A stretch of 9,470 bases of DNA from Actinomycetota bacterium (GTDB taxonomy: Bacteria; Actinomycetota; Acidimicrobiia; Acidimicrobiales; JACCXE01): the NCBI GenBank assembly GCA_013697265.1, contig JACCXE010000320.1, positions 1 to 9,470 on the forward strand, read 5' to 3'. Positions within the stretch are counted from its first letter, which is position 1. Every line of letters begins with the position of its first letter. The translations under genes and the position numbers were made by a program. Shown here in pieces: positions 1 through 6,564 of this stretch. The notes beneath the pieces are model-generated. The model ran no database searches, was not told the origin of the DNA, and saw only the letters and a program-made list of their open reading frames with translations.

Positions 1-27
1 GTCTTCTTCGGCGCAGCCATGAGGTGC

Positions 28-32
28 GAGGA
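28..32 (+). promoter_or_regulatory. Ribosome binding site of mec
   Basis: GAGGA lies 7 bases before the GTG at 40. This spacing is close to ideal. It favours GTG 40 over the ATG at 19, which would have almost no leader within the window, and over the ATG at 49. Confidence 0.6.
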
Positions 33-39
33 TACGGCC

Positions 40-450
40 GTGCTGCGGATGCGACGCGACGTTTACCTCCAGATGGTGGGGGACTGCTACGACAAGCTGC
101 CCAACGAGGGTTGCGGACTCGTCGCCGGTCCCGCCCCGCAGGGCGACGCAGCGACCGCCGAGGTCTGCTATCCGATCACCAACGCGGCGGCGTCGTCGCG
201 CATCTACGAACTCGATCCGCGTGGGCATCTGCGGGCCGACCGCGACGCCGAGGACCGCGGGCTACAGCTTTTGGGTGTGTACCACTCGCACACCCACACG
301 GTCGGCTACCCGTCGCCCACCGACGTCGCGGCCGCACCGGATCCTTCGTGGCACTACATCTTGGTCTCGTTTGCCGACGAGGCTCCTAGCGTTCGCAGTT
401 ACCGCATCGCGGATGGGAACATCTCGGAAGAACCCGTCGTTGTCGTCTAA
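40..450 (+). CDS. mec: JAMM/MPN metallopeptidase releasing cysteine from CysO (Mec-like)
   Basis: This is a 136-residue zinc peptidase of the Mov34/MPN/PAD-1 (M67) family. It carries a complete JAMM signature: Glu23 in NEGCG, then His82-x-His84, seven residues, Ser92-x-x-Asp95 (HSHTHTVGYPSPTD). In the Mycobacterium tuberculosis homologue, Mec hydrolyses the CysO-cysteine adduct to free cysteine and regenerate CysO. The adjoining cysO and cysM genes make the same role very likely here. The C-terminal RSYRIADG...EEPV segment also matches my recollection of mycobacterial Mec, which is about 146 residues. I chose GTG 40 because of the GAGGA site at 28-32 and because MLRMRRDVY resembles other N-termini of this family. 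An ATG at 19 would add seven residues. What lies upstream is unclear: a plus-strand frame closes at TGA 20-22, and a minus-strand ATG at 18-20 could open a divergent gene (MAAPKK...). Confidence 0.9.
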   Translation: MLRMRRDVYLQMVGDCYDKLPNEGCGLVAGPAPQGDAATAEVCYPITNAAASSRIYELDPRGHLRADRDAEDRGLQLLGVYHSHTHTVGYPSPTDVAAAPDPSWHYILVSFADEAPSVRSYRIADGNISEEPVVVV

Positions 451-480
451 TAATGTTGACCAAACAAGTCGGAATTAGCC

Positions 481-485
481 AGGAG
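481..485 (+). promoter_or_regulatory. Ribosome binding site of cysO
   Basis: AGGAG sits 6 bases before GTG 492. It fixes that codon as the start rather than the in-frame ATG at 453, which has no Shine-Dalgarno sequence and would overlie the end of mec. Confidence 0.7.
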
Positions 486-491
486 TCTCCC

Positions 492-767
492 GTGGCCGTG
501 CAAGTGCGAATCCCAACGATCCTGCGTCCCGACGCGGGCGGTCAGGCCGTAGTGGAGGCCGAGGGTGAGACGGTCGGCGAACTGTTCGCCGATCTCGTGG
601 CTCGATTCCCGAACCTGTCGAGCAAGGTCATCACCGAGGAGGGCCAACTCCACAAGTTCGTCAACGTGTATGTGAACGACGACGACGTGCGCTACCTCGA
701 CAAGCTCGACACCAAGGTCACCGCGGCCGACACCATCTCGATCCTGCCTGCTGTCGCCGGCGGTTAA
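492..767 (+). CDS. cysO: Sulfur carrier protein CysO (MoaD/ThiS family)
   Basis: This 91-residue ubiquitin-fold sulfur carrier ends in the diagnostic Gly-Gly (ILPAVAGG). Its C-terminal carboxylate is adenylated and converted to a thiocarboxylate that donates sulfur to CysM. The N-terminus MAVQVRIPTILRPDAGGQ and the block FVNVYVNDDDVRYL closely resemble mycobacterial CysO (93 residues) as I recall it. They distinguish it from the molybdopterin MoaD and from ThiS. It lies between the peptidase that cleaves its cysteine adduct and the synthase that makes the adduct. There is a 41-base gap from mec and a 3-base gap to cysM. Starting at ATG 453 would add a 13-residue extension unlike the family, so GTG 492 is preferred. 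The activating E1-like adenylyltransferase (MoeZ in mycobacteria) is not in the window. Confidence 0.93.
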   Translation: MAVQVRIPTILRPDAGGQAVVEAEGETVGELFADLVARFPNLSSKVITEEGQLHKFVNVYVNDDDVRYLDKLDTKVTAADTISILPAVAGG

Positions 768-770
768 CGC

Positions 771-1718
771 GTGTCGCGTTTCGCCTCGCCCGTCGACCTG
801 ATCGGGAACACGCCGCTGCTCGACATAAGCCAGCTGTCGCCCAACCCGAGCGTTTCGATTCTGGTCAAGCTCGAGGGCTGCAACCCGGGCGGCTCGGTCA
901 AAGATCGCATCGCGAGGTCGATGATCCTGGCCGCTGAGGCCAACGGGTCCTTAGCGCCCGGCCAGACAATCATCGAATCGTCGTCGGGCAACACCGGCAT
1001 CGGCCTCGCGCTGGTGGCCCGGAGTCGGGGCTACAAGCTCAAGATCGTCCTGCCGGAAAATGTGTCGCCCGAACGCAAACAGCTGCTCGAGATATACGGC
1101 GCCGAGATCATCTCGTCGCCCGGCTCGGAAGGCTCGAACGGTGCGGTGAAGGTGGCGCAGAAACTGGCCGCCGATCATCCCGAGTGGTGGTACCCGTACC
1201 AGTACGCAAATCCGGCCAACGTCGACGCCCACTACACCGGTACCGGCCCCGAGATCTGGCGTGACTGCCCCGAGGTCACTCACTTCGTTGCCGGCCTCGG
1301 CACCAGCGGCACGCTGCTCGGCGTCGGCCGCTATCTCAAAGAGCAGAACCCCGCGGTACAGATCTGGGCTGTTGAGCCGCCCGCCGGTGAGATGGTGGAC
1401 GGGCTGAAGAACCTCGACGAGGGCTACATCCCGCCGATCTTCATCGACTTCGGCGGTGCGGATCTGCTGAACCGTAAGAAGATGGTGGGTCCGCGTGAAT
1501 CGATCGAAGGAGTGCGCACGCTGGCCGAGATCGGCGTGCTCGTCGGGCTCAGCACCGGCGCGGCGTTTCTCGGTGCCACGAAGTGCGCGGCCGAAATCGA
1601 TTCCGGCGTCGTGGTGTTCCTGTCGCCCGACGGCGCGTGGAAGTACCTGTCGAGCGAGGCGTGGACCGGCGACCTCGACGAAGCGACCGAACGCGCCCGC
1701 CAGACGCTGTACTTCTAG
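771..1718 (+). CDS. cysM: CysO-dependent cysteine synthase CysM (fold-type II PLP enzyme)
   Basis: This 315-residue PLP enzyme is predicted to replace the leaving group of an activated serine with sulfur from CysO thiocarboxylate, giving CysO-Cys. The Schiff-base lysine is Lys44 in GGSVKDR. The substrate loop is SSSGNTG (70-76), the phosphate-binding loop is GLGTSG (175-180), and Ser261 in GLSTGAA faces the PLP ring nitrogen in this family. Mycobacterial CysM uses O-phosphoserine, recognised by Arg220 in ALRNMDEG. The aligned residue here is Lys213 in GLKNLDEG, which keeps the positive charge but is not identical. The C-terminus, QTLYF, should correspond to the lid peptide that closes the active site in the mycobacterial enzyme. 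GTG 771 follows the cysO stop by 3 bases with no obvious Shine-Dalgarno sequence, so translation is probably coupled to cysO. A generic O-acetylserine sulfhydrylase is less likely given the operon. Confidence 0.93.
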   Translation: MSRFASPVDLIGNTPLLDISQLSPNPSVSILVKLEGCNPGGSVKDRIARSMILAAEANGSLAPGQTIIESSSGNTGIGLALVARSRGYKLKIVLPENVSPERKQLLEIYGAEIISSPGSEGSNGAVKVAQKLAADHPEWWYPYQYANPANVDAHYTGTGPEIWRDCPEVTHFVAGLGTSGTLLGVGRYLKEQNPAVQIWAVEPPAGEMVDGLKNLDEGYIPPIFIDFGGADLLNRKKMVGPRESIEGVRTLAEIGVLVGLSTGAAFLGATKCAAEIDSGVVVFLSPDGAWKYLSSEAWTGDLDEATERARQTLYF

Positions 1719-1727
1719 CCTTAGGTA

Positions 1728-2537
1728 GTGGACGCGCGGCCCATAGGGATGTTCGACTCGGGCTTCGGTGGGCTCACCGTCGCACGGGCCGTGATGGACC
1801 TGTTGCCGAACGAGGACCTCGTCTACTTGGGCGACACCGGCCGCTACCCGTACGGCCCCCGCGACCTCAAGGAAGTGCGTGGGTTCGCCGAACAGATCAC
1901 CGAGCATCTCGTCGAGGTCTACGACGTGAAGGTCGTGGTCGTGGCGTGCAACACCGCGGCGGCCGCTGCGCTCGACGTGCTCGTCGAGCAGAGCCCCGTC
2001 CCCGTCCTCGGCGTGATCGAACCGGGCGCCCGCGCGCTGACCCAGACCACCACATCGGGCCGCGTCGGCGTAATCGGCACGGTCGGCACTATCGGCTCGG
2101 GCGCCTACCAGGATGCCGTGGGGGCGGCTTCGGGTGACCGCGACATCACGCTGACCTGTTCAGCTTGTCCTGGTTTCGTTGAATTCGTCGAGCGGGGCGA
2201 AACCGATTCCGAGCAGGTGCACGTCTTGGCCGAGCGGCTGCTGGCGCCGGTCTGCGACGCCGACGTCGACGCACTGCTGCTGGGTTGCACGCACTATCCG
2301 TTTCTGGCCCGCACCATCAGCGACGTGATGGGCCGCAACGTCGTGCTGGTCAGTTCCGCTGACGAAACGGCGTTCGCGCTCAAGACACTGCTCGAAGAGC
2401 ATGGCCTCAAGAGCGAGTCAAAAGCAGCCGGCAAGCACAGTTGGGTGTCCACCGGGGATGCAGCGGAATTCGCCCGGCTGGGCCGGCGCCTGCTCGGCCC
2501 CGAACTTGACATCGTCGACGCCCTCGAATGGCCCTAG
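1728..2537 (+). CDS. murI: Glutamate racemase MurI
   Basis: This 269-residue cytoplasmic enzyme interconverts L- and D-glutamate for peptidoglycan stem peptides, without a cofactor. It has all the family landmarks: PIGMFDSGFGGLTV with Asp10 at the N-terminus, YLGDTGRYPYGPR (residues 33-45), the first catalytic Cys74 in VACNTAAAAA, GVIGT..TIGSGAYQDA (114-130), and the second catalytic Cys187 in LLGCTHYPFL. Its length is normal for the family. GTG 1728 is preferred over ATG 1749 because the PIG(M/V)FDSG segment is conserved and the later start would delete Pro-Ile-Gly. The Shine-Dalgarno sequence is poor: AGG at 1723-1725 is too close to the start. The gene lies 9 bases after cysM, consistent with cotranscription. 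In M. tuberculosis a rhomboid-family gene lies between cysM and murI; none is present here. Confidence 0.96.
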   Translation: MDARPIGMFDSGFGGLTVARAVMDLLPNEDLVYLGDTGRYPYGPRDLKEVRGFAEQITEHLVEVYDVKVVVVACNTAAAAALDVLVEQSPVPVLGVIEPGARALTQTTTSGRVGVIGTVGTIGSGAYQDAVGAASGDRDITLTCSACPGFVEFVERGETDSEQVHVLAERLLAPVCDADVDALLLGCTHYPFLARTISDVMGRNVVLVSSADETAFALKTLLEEHGLKSESKAAGKHSWVSTGDAAEFARLGRRLLGPELDIVDALEWP

Positions 2538-2547
2538 TTTCTGCGGC

Positions 2548-3291
2548 ATGAGTAACAAGCGCCACGACGGCCGCTACCCCAACCAGCTTCGTCCCGTGTC
2601 ATTCGTCCGTGACTTCACCGAGTTTGCGGCCGGCTCCGTCCTGGTGTCCTTCGGGCGCACGCGCGTGTTGTGCACCGCGTCGGCGAATGAAGACGTGCCC
2701 CGCTGGATGAAGGGCAAGGGCAAGGGCTGGGTCACCGCCGAGTACTCGATGCTTCCCGGCGCCACGCCCGACCGCAACGATCGCGAGGCGGCCAAGGGCA
2801 AGCAGAAGGGGCGCACCCTCGAGATCCAGCGCCTCATCGGCCGCGCCTTGCGCGCCGTCACCGACGCCGACGCGATGGGCGAGGTCGAGATCACCCTCGA
2901 CTGCGACGTCCTCCAGGCCGACGGCGGCACGCGCACCGCGTCGATCTGTGGCGCGTACGTCGCGCTGCACGACGCATGCACCAGGCTCGTCGAGGCCGGC
3001 GTGATGCCGAAGCATCCCCTTACCGACTCCTGTGCCGCGGTGTCTGTCGGCATGGCCCACGGCCAGGCGGTGCTCGACCTCGACTACCACGAGGATCACC
3101 AGGCCGAGGTCGACATGAACGTCGTGATGACCGGTGCGGGCAAATTCGTCGAAGTCCAGGGCACCGCTGAGGGCGCCGCGTTCTCCCGCAACGAACTCGA
3201 CTCGCTGCTGCTTCTCGCTGAGGGTGGCATCACCGAACTGATGGCCGCACAGGCTGCCCTGCTCGCGCAGCCGCTCACGCCCCGCGGCTAG
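2548..3291 (+). CDS. rph: Ribonuclease PH
   Basis: This 247-residue phosphorolytic 3'-5' exoribonuclease trims tRNA 3' ends, using phosphate to release nucleoside diphosphates. The sequence follows the family closely: RHDGR near the start, GRTRVLCTAS (36-45), PRWMKGKGKGWVTAEY (51-66), and RNDREAAKGKQKGRTLEIQR (76-95), whose arginines serve phosphate and RNA binding. Next come DCDVLQADGGTRTASI (118-133) and the acidic catalytic cluster LDLDYHEDHQAEVDMNVV (176-193), then VEVQGTAEGAAFSR. E. coli RNase PH is 238 residues, so the length is typical. The frame stays open upstream into murI to ATG 2401. ATG 2548 is chosen because it gives the family N-terminus and lies 10 bases after the murI stop. 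The Shine-Dalgarno sequence is weak. The last base of the stop codon is the first base of rdgB. Confidence 0.96.
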   Translation: MSNKRHDGRYPNQLRPVSFVRDFTEFAAGSVLVSFGRTRVLCTASANEDVPRWMKGKGKGWVTAEYSMLPGATPDRNDREAAKGKQKGRTLEIQRLIGRALRAVTDADAMGEVEITLDCDVLQADGGTRTASICGAYVALHDACTRLVEAGVMPKHPLTDSCAAVSVGMAHGQAVLDLDYHEDHQAEVDMNVVMTGAGKFVEVQGTAEGAAFSRNELDSLLLLAEGGITELMAAQAALLAQPLTPRG

Positions 3292-3869
3292 TGGAACGGT
3301 TTGTGCTCGCTTCGGCGAACCCGCACAAGGCGCAAGAGATCGCGGCGATTCTCGTCGACATCGACTTGTTGCCTCGTCCCACCGACGTGGCCGACGTCGA
3401 CGAGACCGACGACACCCTCGAAGGCAATGCTCGGCTGAAGGCGTTCGCGCTTGTCAACGCGACGGGATTGCCGGCGATCGCCGATGACACCGGGCTCGAG
3501 GTCGACGAACTGGGTGGGGCGCCGGGCGTGTACTCGGCCCGTTACGCGGGAGCGGACGCCACCTACGCCGACAACGTGTGCAAATTGCACGAGGCCATGA
3601 TCGGTGCGTCGACGCGAACGGCGCGGTTCCGCACCGTCGCCTTAGCGGGGTTTCCTGACGGTACCGAGATCATCGGCCACGGCGTGATCGAAGGCGTCAT
3701 CGCCGACGATCCGACCGGCGATGGCGGGTTCGGCTACGACCCGCTGTTCATACCGACCGACGGCGACGGTCGCACCTTCGCGGAGATGACCCTGGACGAG
3801 AAAGAACGCATCTCCCATCGGGGCCGGGCCTTCCGGGCCTTGGCCGCAGGTCTACGAAACCGCGGGTAA
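3291..3869 (+). CDS. rdgB: dITP/XTP (non-canonical purine NTP) pyrophosphatase, RdgB/HAM1 family
   Basis: This 192-residue enzyme hydrolyses dITP, ITP and XTP to monophosphates and pyrophosphate, keeping deaminated purines out of nucleic acids. Motifs in order are LASANPHKAQEI (6-17, substrate-binding S-x-N-x-x-K), GNARLKA (45-51), IADDTGLEVDELGGAPGVYS (63-82, metal and catalytic acidic residues), GDGGFGYDPLFIP (143-155), FAEMTLDEKERISHRGRA (163-180) and SHR for base recognition. Its length is normal. The GTG start overlaps the rph stop by one base (TAGTG), so the two are translationally coupled. The rph-rdgB pairing is common in Actinobacteria and elsewhere. It is the last gene of the operon and is followed by two hairpins. 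Confidence 0.95.
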   Translation: MERFVLASANPHKAQEIAAILVDIDLLPRPTDVADVDETDDTLEGNARLKAFALVNATGLPAIADDTGLEVDELGGAPGVYSARYAGADATYADNVCKLHEAMIGASTRTARFRTVALAGFPDGTEIIGHGVIEGVIADDPTGDGGFGYDPLFIPTDGDGRTFAEMTLDEKERISHRGRAFRALAAGLRNRG

Positions 3870-3883
3870 CCCACCACGGCCGC

Positions 3884-3913
3884 CGTGGGGCGAGCGAAGC
3901 GAGGGGCCCCACG
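3884..3913. terminator. GC-rich hairpin 1 between convergent genes
   Basis: A perfect 8-bp inverted repeat (CGTGGGGC at 3884-3891, GCCCCACG at 3906-3913) encloses a 14-base loop. GCGA occurs three times across the stem-loop junction (3890-3902). It lies 14 bases after the rdgB stop. There is no U-tract, so it is a candidate U-less terminator or mRNA 3'-end stabiliser rather than a classical intrinsic terminator. Confidence 0.5.
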
Positions 3914-3920
3914 TTGCGGA

Positions 3921-3947
3921 GGAGGGCGGGCCTGCGGGGCGCCCTCC
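3921..3947. terminator. GC-rich hairpin 2 with adjoining A7 run, between convergent genes
   Basis: A perfect 8-bp inverted repeat (GGAGGGCG at 3921-3928, CGCCCTCC at 3940-3947) has an 11-base loop. A run of seven A follows at 3951-3957. For the minus-strand transcript this is a T-run before the hairpin, not after it. For the plus strand it is an A-run after the hairpin. Neither direction gives the textbook order. With hairpin 1 it probably separates rdgB from the minus-strand unit. Confidence 0.5.
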
Positions 3948-3961
3948 CGGAAAAAAAGTGA

Positions 3962-4969
3962 TCACCAACCCCGCATGTCGACGGGGAACTGGTCGACGAT
4001 GCTCTCGCCGTCTGTGACCCACATCGTGTCGTGGTACGCCACTGTGGGATCTACGTGCGCCGGCGTCACCCGTACGCGGTCGCCCACCGCCGGCGTGGCG
4101 GCCGGGCCGTACGTGATGTGCTCGTCGGAGCAGAACCACACCTCGCCGACGTCGGCTGGCAACAACGGGTTGCCGTGGTCCATGCCGAGCGACTTCAGCC
4201 CGGCGTCGCACACCGCGAAGCTGTCGCTCACCGAGACCACCGTCGAGAGCACGAACAGCGCCTGCTTGAAGGGCAACTCGAGCTTGTCGTAGGCCGTGTC
4301 CATCAGCGAGTACGACCCGGCCTGGATTTCGTTGGCCCACGTGTTGATGTCATAGGTACCGGTGCCGCCGGCCGATACGAGGTCACCGCCGACGTCCTTG
4401 TGCGCCTGCAGCAACAGATCCATAGCCGCTTCGCATTGGGCGACGCGCATGGCCCGGTCGGGGTTGCCCACCACGTGGCCCTCGTATCCCATGACCCCGC
4501 GCACGTTGAGCCCGGCGGCGCGGGCATCGTCGGCCAGTGCACCAGCCTTGTCGGGCGCGATGCCACACCGCGGCAAGCCGACGTTCACGTCGATCACACA
4601 TTCGTGCACGCCGCCGGCAACCGCGGCCGCCAGCGTGGCAGCCGAGTCGATGGCCACCGTGATCCGGGCACCGCTTGCCGCGACTGCGCCAAGCCGGCGG
4701 GCGTCGACGACCTCGTTGGCGAGCAGCAGGTCGTCACCCAAGCCCGCGGCCGCCATCACCTCGACTTCACGCACGGTCGCGCACGTGAAGTTCGTGTGGC
4801 CCGCCTCGCGTTGCCGCTTGGCCAACGCGGTGGATTTCGTCGCCTTCACGTGAGGACGCAGACGTGCGCCGGCAAGCGCGGCGGACATCGTGGCGATGTT
4901 GTGATCGAAGGCGGCGGCGTCGACCACCAGTGCGGGCGTGGTGAGGTCAGCGGTGGTGCGAGGCGTCAT
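3962..4969 (-). CDS. D-threonine aldolase / D-serine dehydratase-like PLP enzyme
   Basis: This 335-residue protein has an alanine-racemase-type N-terminal PLP barrel and a D-serine-dehydratase-like C-terminal domain. It opens with the strand TPALVVDAAAFDHNI. The PLP lysine is probably Lys42 in LRPHVKATKS, and FTCATVREVEVMAAAG follows. SAGGTGTYDIN (199-209) is the phosphate-binding region, and EIQAGSYSLMDTAYDKL (214-230) is typical. Near the end, PAHVDPTVAYHD carries His305-x-Asp307. D-threonine aldolases bind a divalent metal through His-x-Asp, while eukaryotic-type D-serine dehydratases use His-x-Cys. This favours a D-3-hydroxyamino-acid aldolase, which would split D-threonine to glycine and acetaldehyde, but the substrate is not certain. 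Its ATG overlaps the stop of the upstream patatin gene in ATGA, so the two are translationally coupled. No biochemical link between them is known to me. Confidence 0.85.
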   Translation of the reverse strand: MTPRTTADLTTPALVVDAAAFDHNIATMSAALAGARLRPHVKATKSTALAKRQREAGHTNFTCATVREVEVMAAAGLGDDLLLANEVVDARRLGAVAASGARITVAIDSAATLAAAVAGGVHECVIDVNVGLPRCGIAPDKAGALADDARAAGLNVRGVMGYEGHVVGNPDRAMRVAQCEAAMDLLLQAHKDVGGDLVSAGGTGTYDINTWANEIQAGSYSLMDTAYDKLELPFKQALFVLSTVVSVSDSFAVCDAGLKSLGMDHGNPLLPADVGEVWFCSDEHITYGPAATPAVGDRVRVTPAHVDPTVAYHDTMWVTDGESIVDQFPVDMRGW

Positions 4970-6564
4970 GCCGGAACCTTCGTCGTTACGCCCGCCGCAC
5001 GCAACACCGCGGCGATATCGGCTAGCCGTTCTCGCGTTGCTTCCACCCCGGCGTCAATCATGGTGTCACTCGTAGAGAAGTCAAACGTGCTCGACGCGTG
5101 CACGATCGGCCTGATCACTAGGTCGGCGAGCGGAACCTGGCTGCGGATCACTTCGCGCTCCATGGTGTTCAGCATCCGTCCGATGATTTGCATGAAGCCG
5201 GGCAACTTGTGGCCGACCACTACCTCGGTCGCCTGCCCCGCCACGTTGGACCCGAAGATCACGCCAACGCCGGCGTCGCGCAGTAACTGCGCCGGCAACG
5301 GGTTCACGATCGCCCCGTCGATCAGCACATGTTCGCCGATGCGCCACGGATCGAAGGCCCCGGGCACGCTCATGCTGGCCCGCATGGCGTCGGCGAGCGG
5401 GCCTTCGTGCAACACGACCTCGGCGCCCGACACCACGTCTGCGGCCACTAACCACAGCGGAATGTCGCTGTCTTCGAGGTCAACGCCGCCGCCCCACTCC
5501 GCGAACAGCGCCCGCAACCGCCGACCCTTGAAGAGCGCGCTGCGGGGCGGGAAGTTGAAGTCCAGCCGTCGCCAATGCGTGGCGTGCGCAATTTCCTTCA
5601 CACAGCGACGCATGAACTGCTCGTCGCGGTTAAACGCCACCGCCGCGGCTGCAATCGCTCCGCCGCTGGTACCGGCGACTGCGTCGATCTCGATGTTGGC
5701 GTCACGGAGCACTCGGATCACCCCCACGTGAGCGACCGTCTTGCTGCCGCCGCTCGACAGGACCAACCCAACGGCGCGGCCCGTCGCCCACCGCGACGCC
5801 CGCCGCAAGCCGAGTTCGTCGGCGTTCAATCGCACCAACCGCCCCCGTGCCGCCGTGTCGACGAGCCATTGCGGCGGCGCGCCGAACACCAACACGTGTT
5901 CCGCGTCGGCCGTTGCGACCATGGCCGATGGGTTGCCTTCGTCGGGGGCGCCGAGCAGCACCGATTGCAGGCCGGCATCGGCGCCACCGAACAACGGGGC
6001 TCGCACGCGCGTCGCGCCCGACGGCGTGGCACCAATCGACGCTCCTCGCAACGCCGCTACGGCAATCCGCCGCGACATCGGGTCGAGCGCGGCTGCCACT
6101 GCGCCCACCATCGACGCGGGCCACACCACGCTTCGCCGAGGGCCGAAGTCGCCCAGAAGGCGGTGGTTCGACGCAACGATCCGGCGACCGAGTTCGCGGC
6201 TCATCGCGATCGCGAGGTCGGGGTAGTCGACCATTAGCGACTCAAGTTCTGCTCGTTTGAGTTCGAGGAGCGCAGAGTCAGTCACCGCAGTGACCGTGGC
6301 GGTGCGGGGCTCGCCCAGCAGCAACGCCAACTCGCCCACGAACGACCCCGCGCCGAGCGTGGCCAACACCTCGCCGTTGGGTGACGTGGCCACCCGCAGT
6401 GCACCCCTCTCGACGAGGTAACAGGCATCGCCCCGTTCGCCGGCATGAAACAGCACTGTGCCCGCGGGCACAGACATCGGACGAAGAACGCGGTTTACTG
6501 CCGCAATGGTTGACGCTGGAAGGCCTTGGAGAAACGGCAGGCGGGCGAGCACGGACGCTTTCAT
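4966..6564 (-). CDS. Cyclic-nucleotide-binding patatin-like phospholipase (NTE-like)
   Basis: This 532-residue two-domain protein has no obvious signal peptide. Residues 1-130 form a cyclic-nucleotide-binding domain. Its phosphate-binding cassette, VGELALLLGEPRTATV (76-91), keeps Glu79 for the ribose and Arg87 for the phosphate. Residues about 140-262 are a linker or domain I cannot assign. Residues 263-520 are a patatin hydrolase: nucleophile Ser300 in GTSGG and the dyad aspartate Asp416 in DGAIVNPLP. The oxyanion segment is LVLSSGGSKTVAHVGVIRVL (267-286), where the usual GGGxRG reads SGGSKT. The expected activity is lysophospholipase or phospholipase at the inner membrane face, controlled by cAMP or another cyclic nucleotide. 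From memory, M. tuberculosis Rv2565 has the same architecture. ATG 6564 is the first start in a divergent 71-base gap, and no strong Shine-Dalgarno sequence is seen. The downstream gene overlaps by 4 bases. Confidence 0.88.
   Translation of the reverse strand: MKASVLARLPFLQGLPASTIAAVNRVLRPMSVPAGTVLFHAGERGDACYLVERGALRVATSPNGEVLATLGAGSFVGELALLLGEPRTATVTAVTDSALLELKRAELESLMVDYPDLAIAMSRELGRRIVASNHRLLGDFGPRRSVVWPASMVGAVAAALDPMSRRIAVAALRGASIGATPSGATRVRAPLFGGADAGLQSVLLGAPDEGNPSAMVATADAEHVLVFGAPPQWLVDTAARGRLVRLNADELGLRRASRWATGRAVGLVLSSGGSKTVAHVGVIRVLRDANIEIDAVAGTSGGAIAAAAVAFNRDEQFMRRCVKEIAHATHWRRLDFNFPPRSALFKGRRLRALFAEWGGGVDLEDSDIPLWLVAADVVSGAEVVLHEGPLADAMRASMSVPGAFDPWRIGEHVLIDGAIVNPLPAQLLRDAGVGVIFGSNVAGQATEVVVGHKLPGFMQIIGRMLNTMEREVIRSQVPLADLVIRPIVHASSTFDFSTSDTMIDAGVEATRERLADIAAVLRAAGVTTKVPA

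Noticed and set aside
1..22. Possible end of an upstream plus-strand gene (TGA 20-22) or divergent minus-strand gene starting at 20-18 (MAAPKK...)
   Set aside because: Only about six codons are visible in either case, so neither can be supported from the window.
451..491. Possible internal promoter before cysO (TTGACC at 456-461)
   Set aside because: No -10-like hexamer lies at 16-18 bases. The nearest AT-rich hexamers are 10-14 bases away, and the operon context does not require it.
951..1907. Minus-strand open frame of 318 codons opposite cysM and the start of murI
   Set aside because: It is a high-GC shadow frame: the plus strand there has unmistakable CysM and MurI motifs, and the antisense translation shows no domain.
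2401..2547. Extended rph start inside murI
   Set aside because: It would overlap murI by 137 bases and add a sequence unlike RNase PH. ATG 2548 gives the normal N-terminus.
4031..5731. Long plus-strand open frame of 566 codons antisense to the aldolase and patatin genes
   Set aside because: It crosses both minus-strand genes, has an Arg/His/Ala-biased composition and no recognisable motif. The opposite strand encodes two clear protein families.
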